From contig JAJDDP010000197.1 of assembly GCA_029260235.1 (NCBI GenBank), positions 1 to 45,943 of the forward strand: a DNA stretch of 45,943 bases, read 5' to 3'. This stretch comes from Phycisphaerae bacterium (GTDB lineage Bacteria > Planctomycetota > Phycisphaerae > UBA1845). The position numbers and the translations under genes are program-made. Each line of letters begins with the position of its first letter. Within the stretch, counting starts at the first letter, position 1. Below, in pieces: positions 24,006-32,187 of this stretch. The notes beneath the pieces are model-generated. The model did no database searches. It saw only the letters and a list, made by a program, of their open reading frames with translations, and was not told the origin of the DNA.

Positions 24006-24510
24006 GGGTCTGAATCTTCTTCATTGTATCGCGCAAACCGGCAGCGCTCTCGTAGTCTTCGCACTCCACCGCGCTGTCCAATCGGCGTTGCAGCTCAGCC
24101 AGTTCACTATGTGACCCGTCCTCTACATCGGCTGCCAAGTGAACGGGCACCTTGCCCACATGCCGAGTCAGCCCGTCATGGGCGCGCTCCAAGAGCGGGA
24201 CGAGGAACTTGCTAAATACTGCGTAGTCTTGCGGACATCCCAGTTGACCCTGGGCCCGAAACTCTCGGAAGGTAATCCCGCATGATGGACAGGTCGTGCT
24301 GGCCATCTCGTCCAGTTCAGGCCCCACCTTCTGTTGCACGAACTTGGCCAGCACCGAGTTGAACGGCTCATGCTGCTTCATGGTGATCCCGTCACCTTCA
24401 GCGCATTCTTCGCACAAATGGCGCTCTCGCTTCTCGCCGTTGGGCGGCACGATATCTGTGACATGCACCGTCGCCGGCGACTGCTTGCATTTTTGGCATG
24501 GAATCGACAT
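23995..24510 (-). CDS. mcsA: McsA-like activator with zinc-finger motifs and UvrB/UvrC domain
   Basis: The 171-residue protein has two pairs of CxxC motifs near the N-terminus (CQKC, CEEC), a further pair around residues 75-92 (CPSC ... CPQD) and a C-terminal UvrB/UvrC-type coiled coil (AELQRRLDSAVECEDYESAAGLRDTMKKI). This is the McsA layout. McsA binds zinc and activates McsB. The gene precedes mcsB with an 11-nt overlap. AGGAAG lies about 10 nt before the ATG. Missing one cysteine of the classical second ribbon (Asp in CPQD) should be checked against homologues. Confidence 0.88.
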   Translation of the reverse strand: MSIPCQKCKQSPATVHVTDIVPPNGEKRERHLCEECAEGDGITMKQHEPFNSVLAKFVQQKVGPELDEMASTTCPSCGITFREFRAQGQLGCPQDYAVFSKFLVPLLERAHDGLTRHVGKVPVHLAADVEDGSHSELAELQRRLDSAVECEDYESAAGLRDTMKKIQTHAD

Positions 24511-24595
24511 TGAGGCAGTTCTTCCTATATTACCGCTCCCAGTACATCTTAGGAACCGCGTTTTTCATCGTCAACTAAGGGCTACAGCCTTGAAA

Positions 24596-24973
24596 TCAAC
24601 CCTGTGGCATCGCCAAAAAAGTTGCCCAGCAGCCAGGCTCCTCTTCGACGCGCGTGTATTCCAGCAAATCAGCCCTGGAAACACGGTTGGCCATCTGCTC
24701 ATGGATTGCCCTGGCGACATGCTCAGCCGATGGATTGATTCCTCGCATCAGGGCGCACGCATTCAGATCAGAATGATGAAGCAGGCCCATCACCTCAGCC
24801 AGCCGCTTCTTGGCCTCCACAAAATCAACCAGGATGCCCGAATCGTCCAGATCCCGCCCCACAAAACCGACCTCGACCGACCAATCGTGCCCATGAAGGG
24901 GTTCAAGGCTGCCATCGGGCAAGAGAAGCCGGTGCGCGGCTGAAAAATGATCACTAATGGTCACCCGATACAA
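24596..24973 (-). CDS. 6-pyruvoyl-tetrahydropterin synthase/QueD-like protein lacking the catalytic cysteine
   Basis: The 125-residue protein has the zinc-binding histidines of the T-fold family (FSAAHRL, then LHGHDW), 'GILVDFVEAKKRL', 'LHHSDLN' and a C-terminal 'VEEEPGCWATF' with the conserved Glu. QueD has a cysteine four residues before HGH (CxxxHGH); here the sequence is 'GSLEPLHGH', with Leu at that place and Glu next to it. Cys-to-Glu change is known in PTPS-III enzymes, so this may be PTPS-III-like in folate or pterin synthesis rather than queuosine synthesis; that is inference. The start is TTG, set by GGGAGG with an 8-nt spacer; no upstream ATG exists in frame before a stop. Confidence 0.75.
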   Translation of the reverse strand: MYRVTISDHFSAAHRLLLPDGSLEPLHGHDWSVEVGFVGRDLDDSGILVDFVEAKKRLAEVMGLLHHSDLNACALMRGINPSAEHVARAIHEQMANRVSRADLLEYTRVEEEPGCWATFLAMPQG

Positions 24974-25249
24974 ACCATGAGCCTCCCAAGGCAGACGGCC
25001 AAATTGCCAAGCCGCATCGAAGGCAGCATCATAAACGCTCGGCGATGGCCTGTCAGGTTACGGTCGGGTCAAACATTTAGGGTGGGCAGACAACGCGGGC
25101 AAGCGTAGACTTGCTGCTAGTGAACGCTGAGATACGAGAATCAGCCAAGCCGGGCGACTAACAAGACAGCGCCAGGCAAAGGTGAGCCTGCCCCCCCTTG
25201 CCCTTCCCGTTTGAGCGCCCGCCACAAATCGTCGGACATCCCGTGCCCC

Positions 25250-25606
25250 CTATATCGCTTCGCCGCACTCTGGGCATCGTGCCTCGCTCAGCTCCTGCAG
25301 GACTTGCCTGCACTTGCGACAGCGCGTCACAGCTGGTTCCCCGGGGAACCAGCGGACAAGGCAGACGTACGCTGCCAAACATATCGCCAGAGTGGGTCCA
25401 GTATAAATTATCGTGGACGGGATCTTAATCGCCAGGTCGGAGGGCAGACCGACCGCTAGCAGAGTTCTATGCAGCTCCTTGTAACCCAGAGGCAGCTCTC
25501 CGAGCATCTGCCAGCTGACCACCTTCAACGCGGGCTCTAGGACTACCCCCAGAATGGTGGCAACGGCCCCGAGCCACAGCGAGTGCAGAAGTGCTTTAGT
25601 GCTCAT
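25250..25606 (-). CDS. Small membrane protein with C-terminal zinc knuckle
   Basis: The 118-residue protein has two or three hydrophobic segments (about 10-30, 60-90) and ends with a zinc knuckle, CRKC...RCPECGEAI, at the very C-terminus. It is a tandem neighbour (9 bp gap) and likely paralogue of the gene at 25616-25957. The knuckle resembles that at the N-termini of the proteins at 1-666 and 942-1799, so the domain order is reversed here. Its function is unknown. Confidence 0.65.
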   Translation of the reverse strand: MSTKALLHSLWLGAVATILGVVLEPALKVVSWQMLGELPLGYKELHRTLLAVGLPSDLAIKIPSTIIYTGPTLAICLAAYVCLVRWFPGEPAVTRCRKCRQVLQELSEARCPECGEAI

Positions 25607-25615
25607 ACCACACCC

Positions 25616-25957
25616 TCATATCCTTTCGCCACATTCCGGGCACCGCGGCTCGCTGATCCCTCGCAGGATGTACCCGCACCGGCGACAGTACGATTCCCCG
25701 GCCCCCTGCTGGGGTCGATGCACGAAGAGAGCAAACAGCGCCAGGCAAAACGCTGCGGTTGGCAAGTTGAACGCAACTGAATATCCGACATGAGCTCCTG
25801 TTCGACCGCTCCCACCCAGCAGTTGCCAAGCAGTGCATATGGGTGTCACCACGAACCACATCCCAAAGAATAGCTTAAGCGTGACGTGGAGCGTCATCCC
25901 CAGAAGCACGACAACAATCCCGCGCCAGACCCATGGGAACTTCGCTTCGCTCATCAT
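25616..25957 (-). CDS. Small membrane protein with C-terminal zinc knuckle
   Basis: The 113-residue protein (MMSEAKFPWVWRG...) has hydrophobic segments at about 9-30, 30-45 and 65-85 and ends in CRRCGYILRGISEPRCPECGERI in outline, a canonical Cys4 knuckle. AGGA with a 6-nt spacer supports ATG 25957; a longer frame to 26017 lacks support. It forms a tandem pair with 25250-25606, probably one operon. Such small membrane/knuckle proteins are common and uncharacterised in Planctomycetota. Confidence 0.7.
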   Translation of the reverse strand: MMSEAKFPWVWRGIVVVLLGMTLHVTLKLFFGMWFVVTPICTAWQLLGGSGRTGAHVGYSVAFNLPTAAFCLALFALFVHRPQQGAGESYCRRCGYILRGISEPRCPECGERI

Positions 25958-26613
25958 CTCACATCCTTGGATCTTGATCCGCTCGCCTCTCGAGCTGGTA
26001 GCTGGCAACTCGCTCAACGGCTAAGGCAAGCCGCGCCGACCGCCACGTATCCGCACAGCGATATGGTCTCCGCTGACCGGAAGTATTCAATGCAGCCAAC
26101 CGTACTTGGGAGTTACCCCCTGCGCCTTCAGGTGCTTCTTCAGAATCACGAGATCGAGGTTCATCTTCGTAAGGTCCTGTCGGGGGAAACGCTTTTTGCC
26201 TTCAGGTGTCCTTCGCCACTCCCCGTATATGGCCATCGCGTAGTCGCCCTGATTCAGCGACTTGTGCAACGCGATGCCAGACTTGCTGTGGGATATCGTC
26301 CCCGCAATATCCGTGACGTCAACCCGGTGCCCCTCATAAGCCCTTCCTCAATATTAGATGCGATATCTTCTGCCGCTTCGGATGATCCCGCCGGCGGTCC
26401 CCACGCGCTTCTGCGCGGCAATTTTGACTCGCATTTCCGATCTGCCGAATCAGCTCCATCCCTTGAACAGTTCTGCCACGTCCTCTCTTATGAGACGAAG
26501 CCTAAAGATTGCTGCTGCGCTGTTTGGTTATGAGTCCCTCGCCTGAAATCGATGATGTGACTGCCTATCATCTTGTGAAACTTGCACATCATCCTTGGAG
26601 GAGGAACGCGAGC
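25958..26613. other. Stretch without a firmly supported gene
   Basis: Apart from the possible broken frame at 26087-26347 there is no convincing gene. Several overlapping frames on both strands are 40-215 codons long, but they lack ribosome binding sites. The AGGA site at the left edge belongs to the minus-strand gene ending at 25616, and GGAGGAGGA at the right edge belongs to the plus-strand gene at 26614. Confidence 0.4.
26087..26347 (-). pseudogene. Possible broken gene remnant
   Basis: An 86-codon stop-free frame reads plausibly as protein (YEGHRVDVTDIAG, HSKSGIALHKSLNQGDYAMAIYGEW, RRTPEGKKRFPRQDLTKMN, ending KAQGVTPKYGWLH). It begins after a TGA without any good start codon; only an internal TTG at 26269 could serve. 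A different frame just upstream (EAAEDIASNIEEG) also looks coding, which would fit a frameshifted gene. No family is recognised. Confidence 0.25.
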
Positions 26614-26907
26614 ATGGTCCCGGAAAATCAATTCAACAATTTGGAAAATGACAAAGCGTTCCGCTGGCTCACCACGGCTGGCTCGATGCAGGCGGGGCAG
26701 CTTGAACACGCTATGAGGAACTACCGCTACCCGGTGTACGATCCAGCCGACGTTGGCCAACACCTTATGAAAGCCCTGGCTATGCCGATGGCAGGCTACC
26801 CTGGCGACGCGTCGAAGGTCGATCCAGTTACCCTGGCTGTAGCTATGATCACCTATGCGAGTGCTCTGGGCTGGGATGTTGTGGTGGAACTTGGGCCAGC
26901 AAACTAG
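26614..26907 (+). CDS. Hypothetical protein, 97 aa
   Basis: A very strong ribosome binding site (GGAGGAGGA, 8-nt spacer) points to ATG 26614, not to the longer frame from 26509. The protein is soluble and helical, starts MVPENQFNNLENDKAFRW and has 'AMRNYRYPVYDPADVGQHLMKAL' in the middle and a hydrophobic end 'LAVAMITYASALGWDVVVEL'. There is no signal peptide and no recognised domain. It precedes trpE by 308 bp and is unlikely to be in its operon. Confidence 0.55.
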   Translation: MVPENQFNNLENDKAFRWLTTAGSMQAGQLEHAMRNYRYPVYDPADVGQHLMKALAMPMAGYPGDASKVDPVTLAVAMITYASALGWDVVVELGPAN

Positions 26908-27215
26908 CGGCTGATTTGGGCATACAGCAGGAGAGCTAAGCATCAACCCAAGGCAGCCCGGTACTGCTGCCCTCGAAACTCGCGCCACCCAAAGACTGCA
27001 GGCTTGCCGCTGTCGGTAGCCACGAACCGACGTACTTTGGCACACCAGGCCTGCGCCCACGTTCTTCAATTTCAGCAGTCCGACTTCGATGCTCCTCCGT
27101 GCGCTCTTGCCGGATCCGCATCCTGGCCATACGGTGCAGCCTCCGTGAGCACCTCTAGTTCTATGGTGCCAAGAGCAGGCTGTGCCCGCTGAGGGCATCC
27201 CAGGAGCATTGCAGC
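26908..27215. other. Intergenic stretch upstream of trpE
   Basis: No supported gene. A trp leader peptide (tandem Trp codons followed by alternative hairpins) was looked for and not seen. AGGAG with a 9-nt spacer before ATG 27216 is the only clear signal. Confidence 0.4.
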
Positions 27216-28733
27216 ATGATTCATATTCAGCCCGACCGCACGCGATTCGAGGGATTAGCCGCCCGGGCCAACACCGTCCCTTTGTATTGCCTAATACTCA
27301 GCGACCAGCTAACTCCGGTCACCGCTTACCAGCGGGTAGCCGCTGATGAGCCTCACGCCTTCCTGCTCGAGAGCGTCATCGGCGGAGAAAAGATCGCCCG
27401 CTACTCCTTCATCGGGGCGGACCCGTCAGCCATCATCGAAGCGACAGGGCCTGACACTAAACTAACCGCCGGAGATACAGTTACCGAGGAACGACGGGAT
27501 GATCCGCTCGAGCGCCTCGAAGAGTTGCTAGCCAACTACCGTTCCGTCTCGCTTCCAGAGCTGCCGCGTTTCGTCGGCGGAGCCGTTGGATACGCCGGTT
27601 ACGACGTGGCCCGCTACTACGAAGACTTGCCAAACGCTCCCAAAGACGACCGCAATCTCCCCGACCTGCAGTTCGGCCTCTACGACACGATGGTCGTTTT
27701 TGACCACGTTCAAAAGTTGATCAAGGTCGTCTCTCACGCCCACATCGAGCGCGAAGGCGCCGACGAAGCTTACGCCCTAGCCTCTGCCCGCATTGAGAAG
27801 ATGGTCCATCGGCTTCAAACCGGGGCATCTGCTGGCTTGGCTCCGCTGGTGCCGCCCGGATCAGCCTCGCCGAGCTACGAGAGCAACGTCCCCCGCGAAG
27901 CGTTCGAGCAAAACGTAGACCGTTGTCGCGAGTACATCACCGCGGGCGACATCTTCCAGGTAGTCATATCCCAGAGGCTTAGCGTCGAGACCCAGGCTGA
28001 CCCATTCGACATCTACCGGGCGCTAAGGGTGGTCAACCCGTCACCGTTCATGTTCTTCCTCAAGAGTCCCAACGTCACCCTGGTCGGGGCTAGCCCAGAG
28101 ATCCTCTGCCGCGTGGAAAACAGCGTGGTAACCAGTAGGCCTTTGGCCGGTACCAGGCCCCGCGGGCGCACAGAGGCTGAAGACCTAGGCCTGGAAAAGG
28201 AACTTCTTGCCGATCCGAAGGAACGGGCTGAGCATGTCATGTTGGTCGATCTGGGACGCAACGACGTGGGCAGAGTCGCTCAGCCCGGCACCATTCATCT
28301 CGACGAACTCATGACCGTCGAACGGTATAGCCACGTCATGCACATTTGCAGCAACGTGTCAGGCCGATTGGCGGCGGGCAAGACAGCCTTCGATGCATTG
28401 CGGGCGGTATTGCCGGTGGGCACGGTCAGCGGAGCCCCGAAAGTGCGGGCGATGCAAATCATCGATGAGATGGAGACCACCCGTCGAGGCCCATACGCCG
28501 GGGCGGTAGGCTACTTCGACTTCGCCGGCAACATGGACACCTGCATTGCCCTGCGAACCCTGGTCATCACCCCCACCGAAAAAGGCCGACGCCGCGTCTA
28601 CGCCCAAGTAGGCGCCGGCATAGTAGCCGACTCCGAGCCAGCCGCAGAACACCAAGAAACCATGAACAAAGCCCAAGGCATGCTAAGAGCCATAGAAGTA
28701 GCCGAAGCCTGGAACACCAACCCGGTGGCGTAG
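27216..28733 (+). CDS. trpE: Anthranilate synthase component I
   Basis: The 505-residue protein converts chorismate to anthranilate, with ammonia from the TrpG subunit, in tryptophan synthesis. It has the N-terminal 'TPVTAYQRVA', 'FLLESVIGGEKIARYSFIGADP' (the LLESxxxxxxxxRYS motif associated with Trp feedback binding) and the chorismate-binding core: 'VVISQRLSVET', 'PSPFMFFLKSPNVTLVGASPEILCRV', 'RPLAGTRPRGRTEAEDLGLEKELLADPKERAEHVMLVDLGRNDVGRV' in outline, and 'GAVGYFDFAGNMDTCIALRT'. Length fits stand-alone TrpE. trpG and trpD do not follow. Confidence 0.95.
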   Translation: MIHIQPDRTRFEGLAARANTVPLYCLILSDQLTPVTAYQRVAADEPHAFLLESVIGGEKIARYSFIGADPSAIIEATGPDTKLTAGDTVTEERRDDPLERLEELLANYRSVSLPELPRFVGGAVGYAGYDVARYYEDLPNAPKDDRNLPDLQFGLYDTMVVFDHVQKLIKVVSHAHIEREGADEAYALASARIEKMVHRLQTGASAGLAPLVPPGSASPSYESNVPREAFEQNVDRCREYITAGDIFQVVISQRLSVETQADPFDIYRALRVVNPSPFMFFLKSPNVTLVGASPEILCRVENSVVTSRPLAGTRPRGRTEAEDLGLEKELLADPKERAEHVMLVDLGRNDVGRVAQPGTIHLDELMTVERYSHVMHICSNVSGRLAAGKTAFDALRAVLPVGTVSGAPKVRAMQIIDEMETTRRGPYAGAVGYFDFAGNMDTCIALRTLVITPTEKGRRRVYAQVGAGIVADSEPAAEHQETMNKAQGMLRAIEVAEAWNTNPVA

Positions 28734-28845
28734 GCTTCCCAGTCCGTCGGGAGTGATAGGAGCAAGAATGCCCCCCGATTCCGAGGGCTGCGTCTACGAG
28801 TGTTCGTGCGAGGAGCAGCCCTGGGGCTGCTGGCGCGGGGAGTGC

Positions 28846-30153
28846 CTACGGCACCACGGTCAGATCGGTCCCGAAGTCGCGCTGAAAGCGGGCAAAGTCT
28901 CCGAGGTCGATATCGCGATCCCGATCAGAGTCAAAGCTCAGCAGCGCATGCCGATCAAAGCACTCGACCGTCGGGCCGCCGAAGACGGGTTGCAGTGTGA
29001 AGTTGCTGACGCCCATCATGTGGGCCAGGTCTTTGAGATCGATTTTCAATTGCCCTGAAAGGCACCGCCGGAACTGCCGTAATCGCCCGGCAGCGGCTTG
29101 AACTCCAGACCGGCAGGGCGGTTCAGTCGTTCGGGATCTAAATAATCAAAAGCATCGTCTTGGCCGATCAAGCGCACCTGCTTCTGGGTGGCCAAGTCGA
29201 ACTCATGAACGGCTCCGCGCGGTGAGTCGCCATTGGGAGTCTGAACCGGCGTAGCAAAACCAACCACGAAGAGGTGTCCATTAGGCCCAATGGCTAGGTC
29301 TGCTGGAGAGTTCATGGCCTGAAAGAAGCCGGGAGCGGCCGGGTTGCCCTGCGCGGGGGCACGCGGGATCGCCGTGCCCACGAAATCGCCCGTGGCAATG
29401 TCGTACTGGTCGATACGGTGCCCCCCGTCCAAACGAAGTTCCGAGACGAGGTAGCAGCATCCGCCAAGTGTTTCGACAACCCCGTATTTGGCACCCAGAT
29501 CGACGGCAATGTCTCGCACAAAGGCAAGAGTCTGCCCGTCAAACTCACGGAGGGTTGGTAGCGGCGTCATCGCCGTTGACCCTATGAGCAGGTAGTTCCC
29601 ATTGGCGGCGAAGCGACCAAACTGTGGGTTAAGCATAGGAGGTTCGGGAAACAGCACTGGGCCGAGAACACCGCCCTGGATGGGGTCCAGTTCGTACACT
29701 GTTTCGTTGCCGGAAATCGCCTGGGTTGCTGTGATGCAACTGCCGGTCGGTCCGCCGAACGACATTGTAGAAACGTAAGGCAAGTTCTCGTTAGTATCGA
29801 CGATGGATCTACGGAACGCGCCCGTTTGTCCGTCAAGTTCAACGACGAAGGGAGCGTCAAAGGGCGGTGCACACGACACCCAGAGATGCCCATCATGCAT
29901 CCAGACTATTTCGTAGGGATATACGATCTCTGGAACGTCGGAAAATATACACACAAACTCGCCGGTGTAGGCATCAAACTGGAGGATGTTCCCCCCCCCA
30001 CTGGCTGACGACGTAGAGGCCGCCCACCGCGCCGCACTCGCCGGCATGGCTTGGGCAGGCAGCCCAAGAAAGCACCACCATCAACGCGATGAGGGCTGCG
30101 CGCCAACGGCAAGAGCCGCTGCGATTCGCCAAACTTTGGAGAACGGTCTTCAT
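28846..30153 (-). pseudogene. Secreted beta-propeller protein with dockerin-like C-terminus, broken by two frameshifts
   Basis: ATG 30153 with GGGAG upstream opens a signal peptide (basic start, then AALIALMVVLSWAACPSHAG) and runs in one frame to 'GGLYVVSQWGG'. A tract of nine G (29991-29999) then shifts the frame. From there 'GGNILQFDAYTGEF' continues in another frame through ~320 residues of propeller-like repeats (HDGHLWVS, FAANGNYLLIG, GPNGHLFVVGF) to a stop at 29046-29048. The frame shifts once more to a tail 'KIDLKDLAHMMG...SFDSDRDRDIDLGDFARFQRDFG', a dockerin/EF-hand-like end typical of planctomycete secreted proteins. Eight Gs and one extra base at ~29048 would restore a single ~435-residue protein. 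The breaks may be real decay, phase variation or sequence error. Confidence 0.7.
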
Positions 30154-30338
30154 CTGCAGAACTCCCCTATCGGCCCGCAGCAGGAATCGCGGCTGAGTTG
30201 GCGCCGCGCCCGGTAGCTATCATACTTCGATCCAGCATCCATTGCCCATTATTCTCCCCCAATCCCCACATGCACTCCCATGAGAAATCTATTCCGACGC
30301 TGATCAATCGGGCGTCCAACCGCCAGGTTCAGCCGCGC

Positions 30339-30364
30339 AAAAAAAGCCCGCCGAATGGGCGGGC
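30339..30364 (-). terminator. Rho-independent terminator of the DUF2617 gene
   Basis: Read on the minus strand, GCCCGCC...GGCGGGC forms a 7-bp GC stem with a 5-nt loop followed directly by seven T. It lies 41 nt past the stop codon of the minus-strand gene at 30405-30986. Confidence 0.8.
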
Positions 30365-30404
30365 GTTCGATTGCTTGATTGAATTGGCTCGAATCAGCCC
30401 CGGC

Positions 30405-30986
30405 TTAGGCGAAGTGCTCTTCGCGGGGGGGGATGACCTCGAAAATCGACTGGGTCTTCAGGATGGTCTGCCCTTCGGGGAAGGCATGATAGGAATGAAC
30501 GTGGAATTCACGCTCCCTAGCCTCGAAATCCATGAAGGTGAAGGGGGCTAACCCGTCGGTCTCCCACTCTTCAAAGGCCTGGAACATGCCGCGCTTCCGC
30601 CCGTAGCGAATCAGATCGCGATGGGACGAGGGGAACAAGTTCGGAGAAAGCCGCTCGACCTGGGTAGAGAGAATGTACCTAGCCCCGTCATCAAAGCTGT
30701 GGGCGTGGTCCCGCTCGCCCCGGAAACGGAAGGAGGTAACCAACCCGTTCTTGGGCAGCAACTCGCTCGGATCGGCGATCAGCTCGGTAATGTGGTACTT
30801 TCCAAATTGAACTGTGATTACATGGGATAGCCCAGTGATCCACAATTCAGCCCGATAGCGGCGTTGCTCGACGTGTTTGACCTGATAGATGTGGAACAAT
30901 TCAGGGTGAAGTGCCCGTTCATACAGGTGAAAATGAAGCTCATCGACGCGTTGTCTGGTCTGTTCCTGTTCCACGCGGTTCCTCAA
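30405..30986 (-). CDS. DUF2617-family protein
   Basis: The 193-residue protein resembles DUF2617: 'RVDELHFHLYERALHPELFHIYQVKHVEQRRYRAELWITGLSHVITVQFG' in outline, followed by 'LTEL...LP..G' and 'RGERDHAHSF...ARYILSTQVERLSPNLF'. It is soluble and has no signal peptide. The family's function is unknown. The frame begins with TTG at 30986; a GTG four codons later is an alternative start. A strong terminator follows, so it is a single-gene unit. Confidence 0.7.
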   Translation of the reverse strand: MRNRVEQEQTRQRVDELHFHLYERALHPELFHIYQVKHVEQRRYRAELWITGLSHVITVQFGKYHITELIADPSELLPKNGLVTSFRFRGERDHAHSFDDGARYILSTQVERLSPNLFPSSHRDLIRYGRKRGMFQAFEEWETDGLAPFTFMDFEAREREFHVHSYHAFPEGQTILKTQSIFEVIPPREEHFA

Positions 30987-31241
30987 GGTTTCCCGACGCC
31001 TCCTATCAAGTTGCTAGCCATCATGTCCGTCCGCTCGGGCATTATATGGGTGCCAATGGGCCGATGCTACGATAATCTTGTAAGTTCCTTGCAGAAAATT
31101 GGTTATCGGTCCTTGACTGCTAAAGTCTTGCCACAAAAGGGGATCTGATTTCACAATCTTGGGGGATGAGTAGGCCACCTGCCTTTTCTTGGGGCAAGAA
31201 GGGGCACCCTCTGCGGTTCATTGAGGCTGGGGCCGGGGAGA

Positions 31242-32060
31242 TCAGGTGATCGAAGGACGGTAGTTGAATTCGTGAAAAGCATCCCACCGGCGGTCATCGT
31301 CGCTGGTCTTGCGGAGCAGCAGGATACCCTCCTCGACAAACGGAGCGATTCGCTCGTTGAACGGCGGGAAGGCTGATACCAGATCCTGGCGGATGGGCTT
31401 ACTGCTGTCCGGCAGATAGGAGGTCAAGCCAGCCGCTTGGAGGCGCACGGGTTCATAATGGCGGTTGGTGCACCAGAATGCGGCGAACGCCTGTAGTCCG
31501 GGCATCCACAAATCGTGCAGGGCGATCACCCCGCCGATGTCCATCATCATGTCGCAGTAGAAGGCTTCGACCATCACATAATCGAGCATGTGCCAGCCGT
31601 CGATGAACGCGAACTGCATGCGCGTGCCCTCTGCCAGCAACCGGGGGAGGGCGACATGGGCAGGCTCCTCGTAAAGCTTGACTGTCCTGTTCAGCAGCCC
31701 AGCCCGATCCAGCGAACGCCGGCCAATGTTCTTCCAGTGCGTAGTCTGCTTGGGATCCATGACGTGGACACTGTTCTCGCCCAATGCACCTGACGTCAGC
31801 CGGCCGCGGCAAATGTACAAGGTGGACAGGGCACTGGCGCAACCCACTTCGATAGACGCCTTCGGGGAAAGCGCGTTGGCTACCCGTTCCAAGACATCGC
31901 CCGCATCGGCTGAAATGGCGAAACCGCCGATGTCCACCACCTGCCCATCGTCAGCAGGGGCGCTCCGCCGGCTGACCAATGCATCGATGGTCGCACTGAT
32001 CACTTCGATGCCGCCTGCTTCGTCCTGGATCTTGCACTGGATATCAGGGGTCATGGTCAT
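31242..32060 (-). CDS. Class I SAM-dependent methyltransferase-like protein
   Basis: The 272-residue protein has a Rossmann-type motif I (ASIEVGCASALSTLYICRG, about residue 68) and later 'MQFAFIDGWHMLDYVMVEAFYCDMMMDIGGVIALHDLWMPG', the pattern of Methyltransf_24-type enzymes (IDGxHxYxxVxxD...LxxGGxxxxHD). These usually modify O or N positions of sugars or small molecules. The substrate is unknown. The gene lies downstream of pcrA on the same strand, 127 bp away. Confidence 0.8.
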   Translation of the reverse strand: MTMTPDIQCKIQDEAGGIEVISATIDALVSRRSAPADDGQVVDIGGFAISADAGDVLERVANALSPKASIEVGCASALSTLYICRGRLTSGALGENSVHVMDPKQTTHWKNIGRRSLDRAGLLNRTVKLYEEPAHVALPRLLAEGTRMQFAFIDGWHMLDYVMVEAFYCDMMMDIGGVIALHDLWMPGLQAFAAFWCTNRHYEPVRLQAAGLTSYLPDSSKPIRQDLVSAFPPFNERIAPFVEEGILLLRKTSDDDRRWDAFHEFNYRPSIT

Positions 32061-32187
32061 CTCGCCCTTGGGATAGTGGCTTATGGATACATGCGGTCCC
32101 CGGTGTTATCGGCACTCAGGGCGGTCGAAGTGAACGCAAAGGCGGCCCCGGTTCTGCTGGACGGGGTGCTGTGGTCGGCGTCGGCCC

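Noticed and set aside
26908..27215. trp attenuator leader before trpE
   Set aside because: No leader ORF with consecutive Trp codons and no terminator/antiterminator pair was found.
28753..29058. 101-codon plus-strand ORF
   Set aside because: It is the shadow of the dockerin-like tail on the minus strand, which has family-specific residues.
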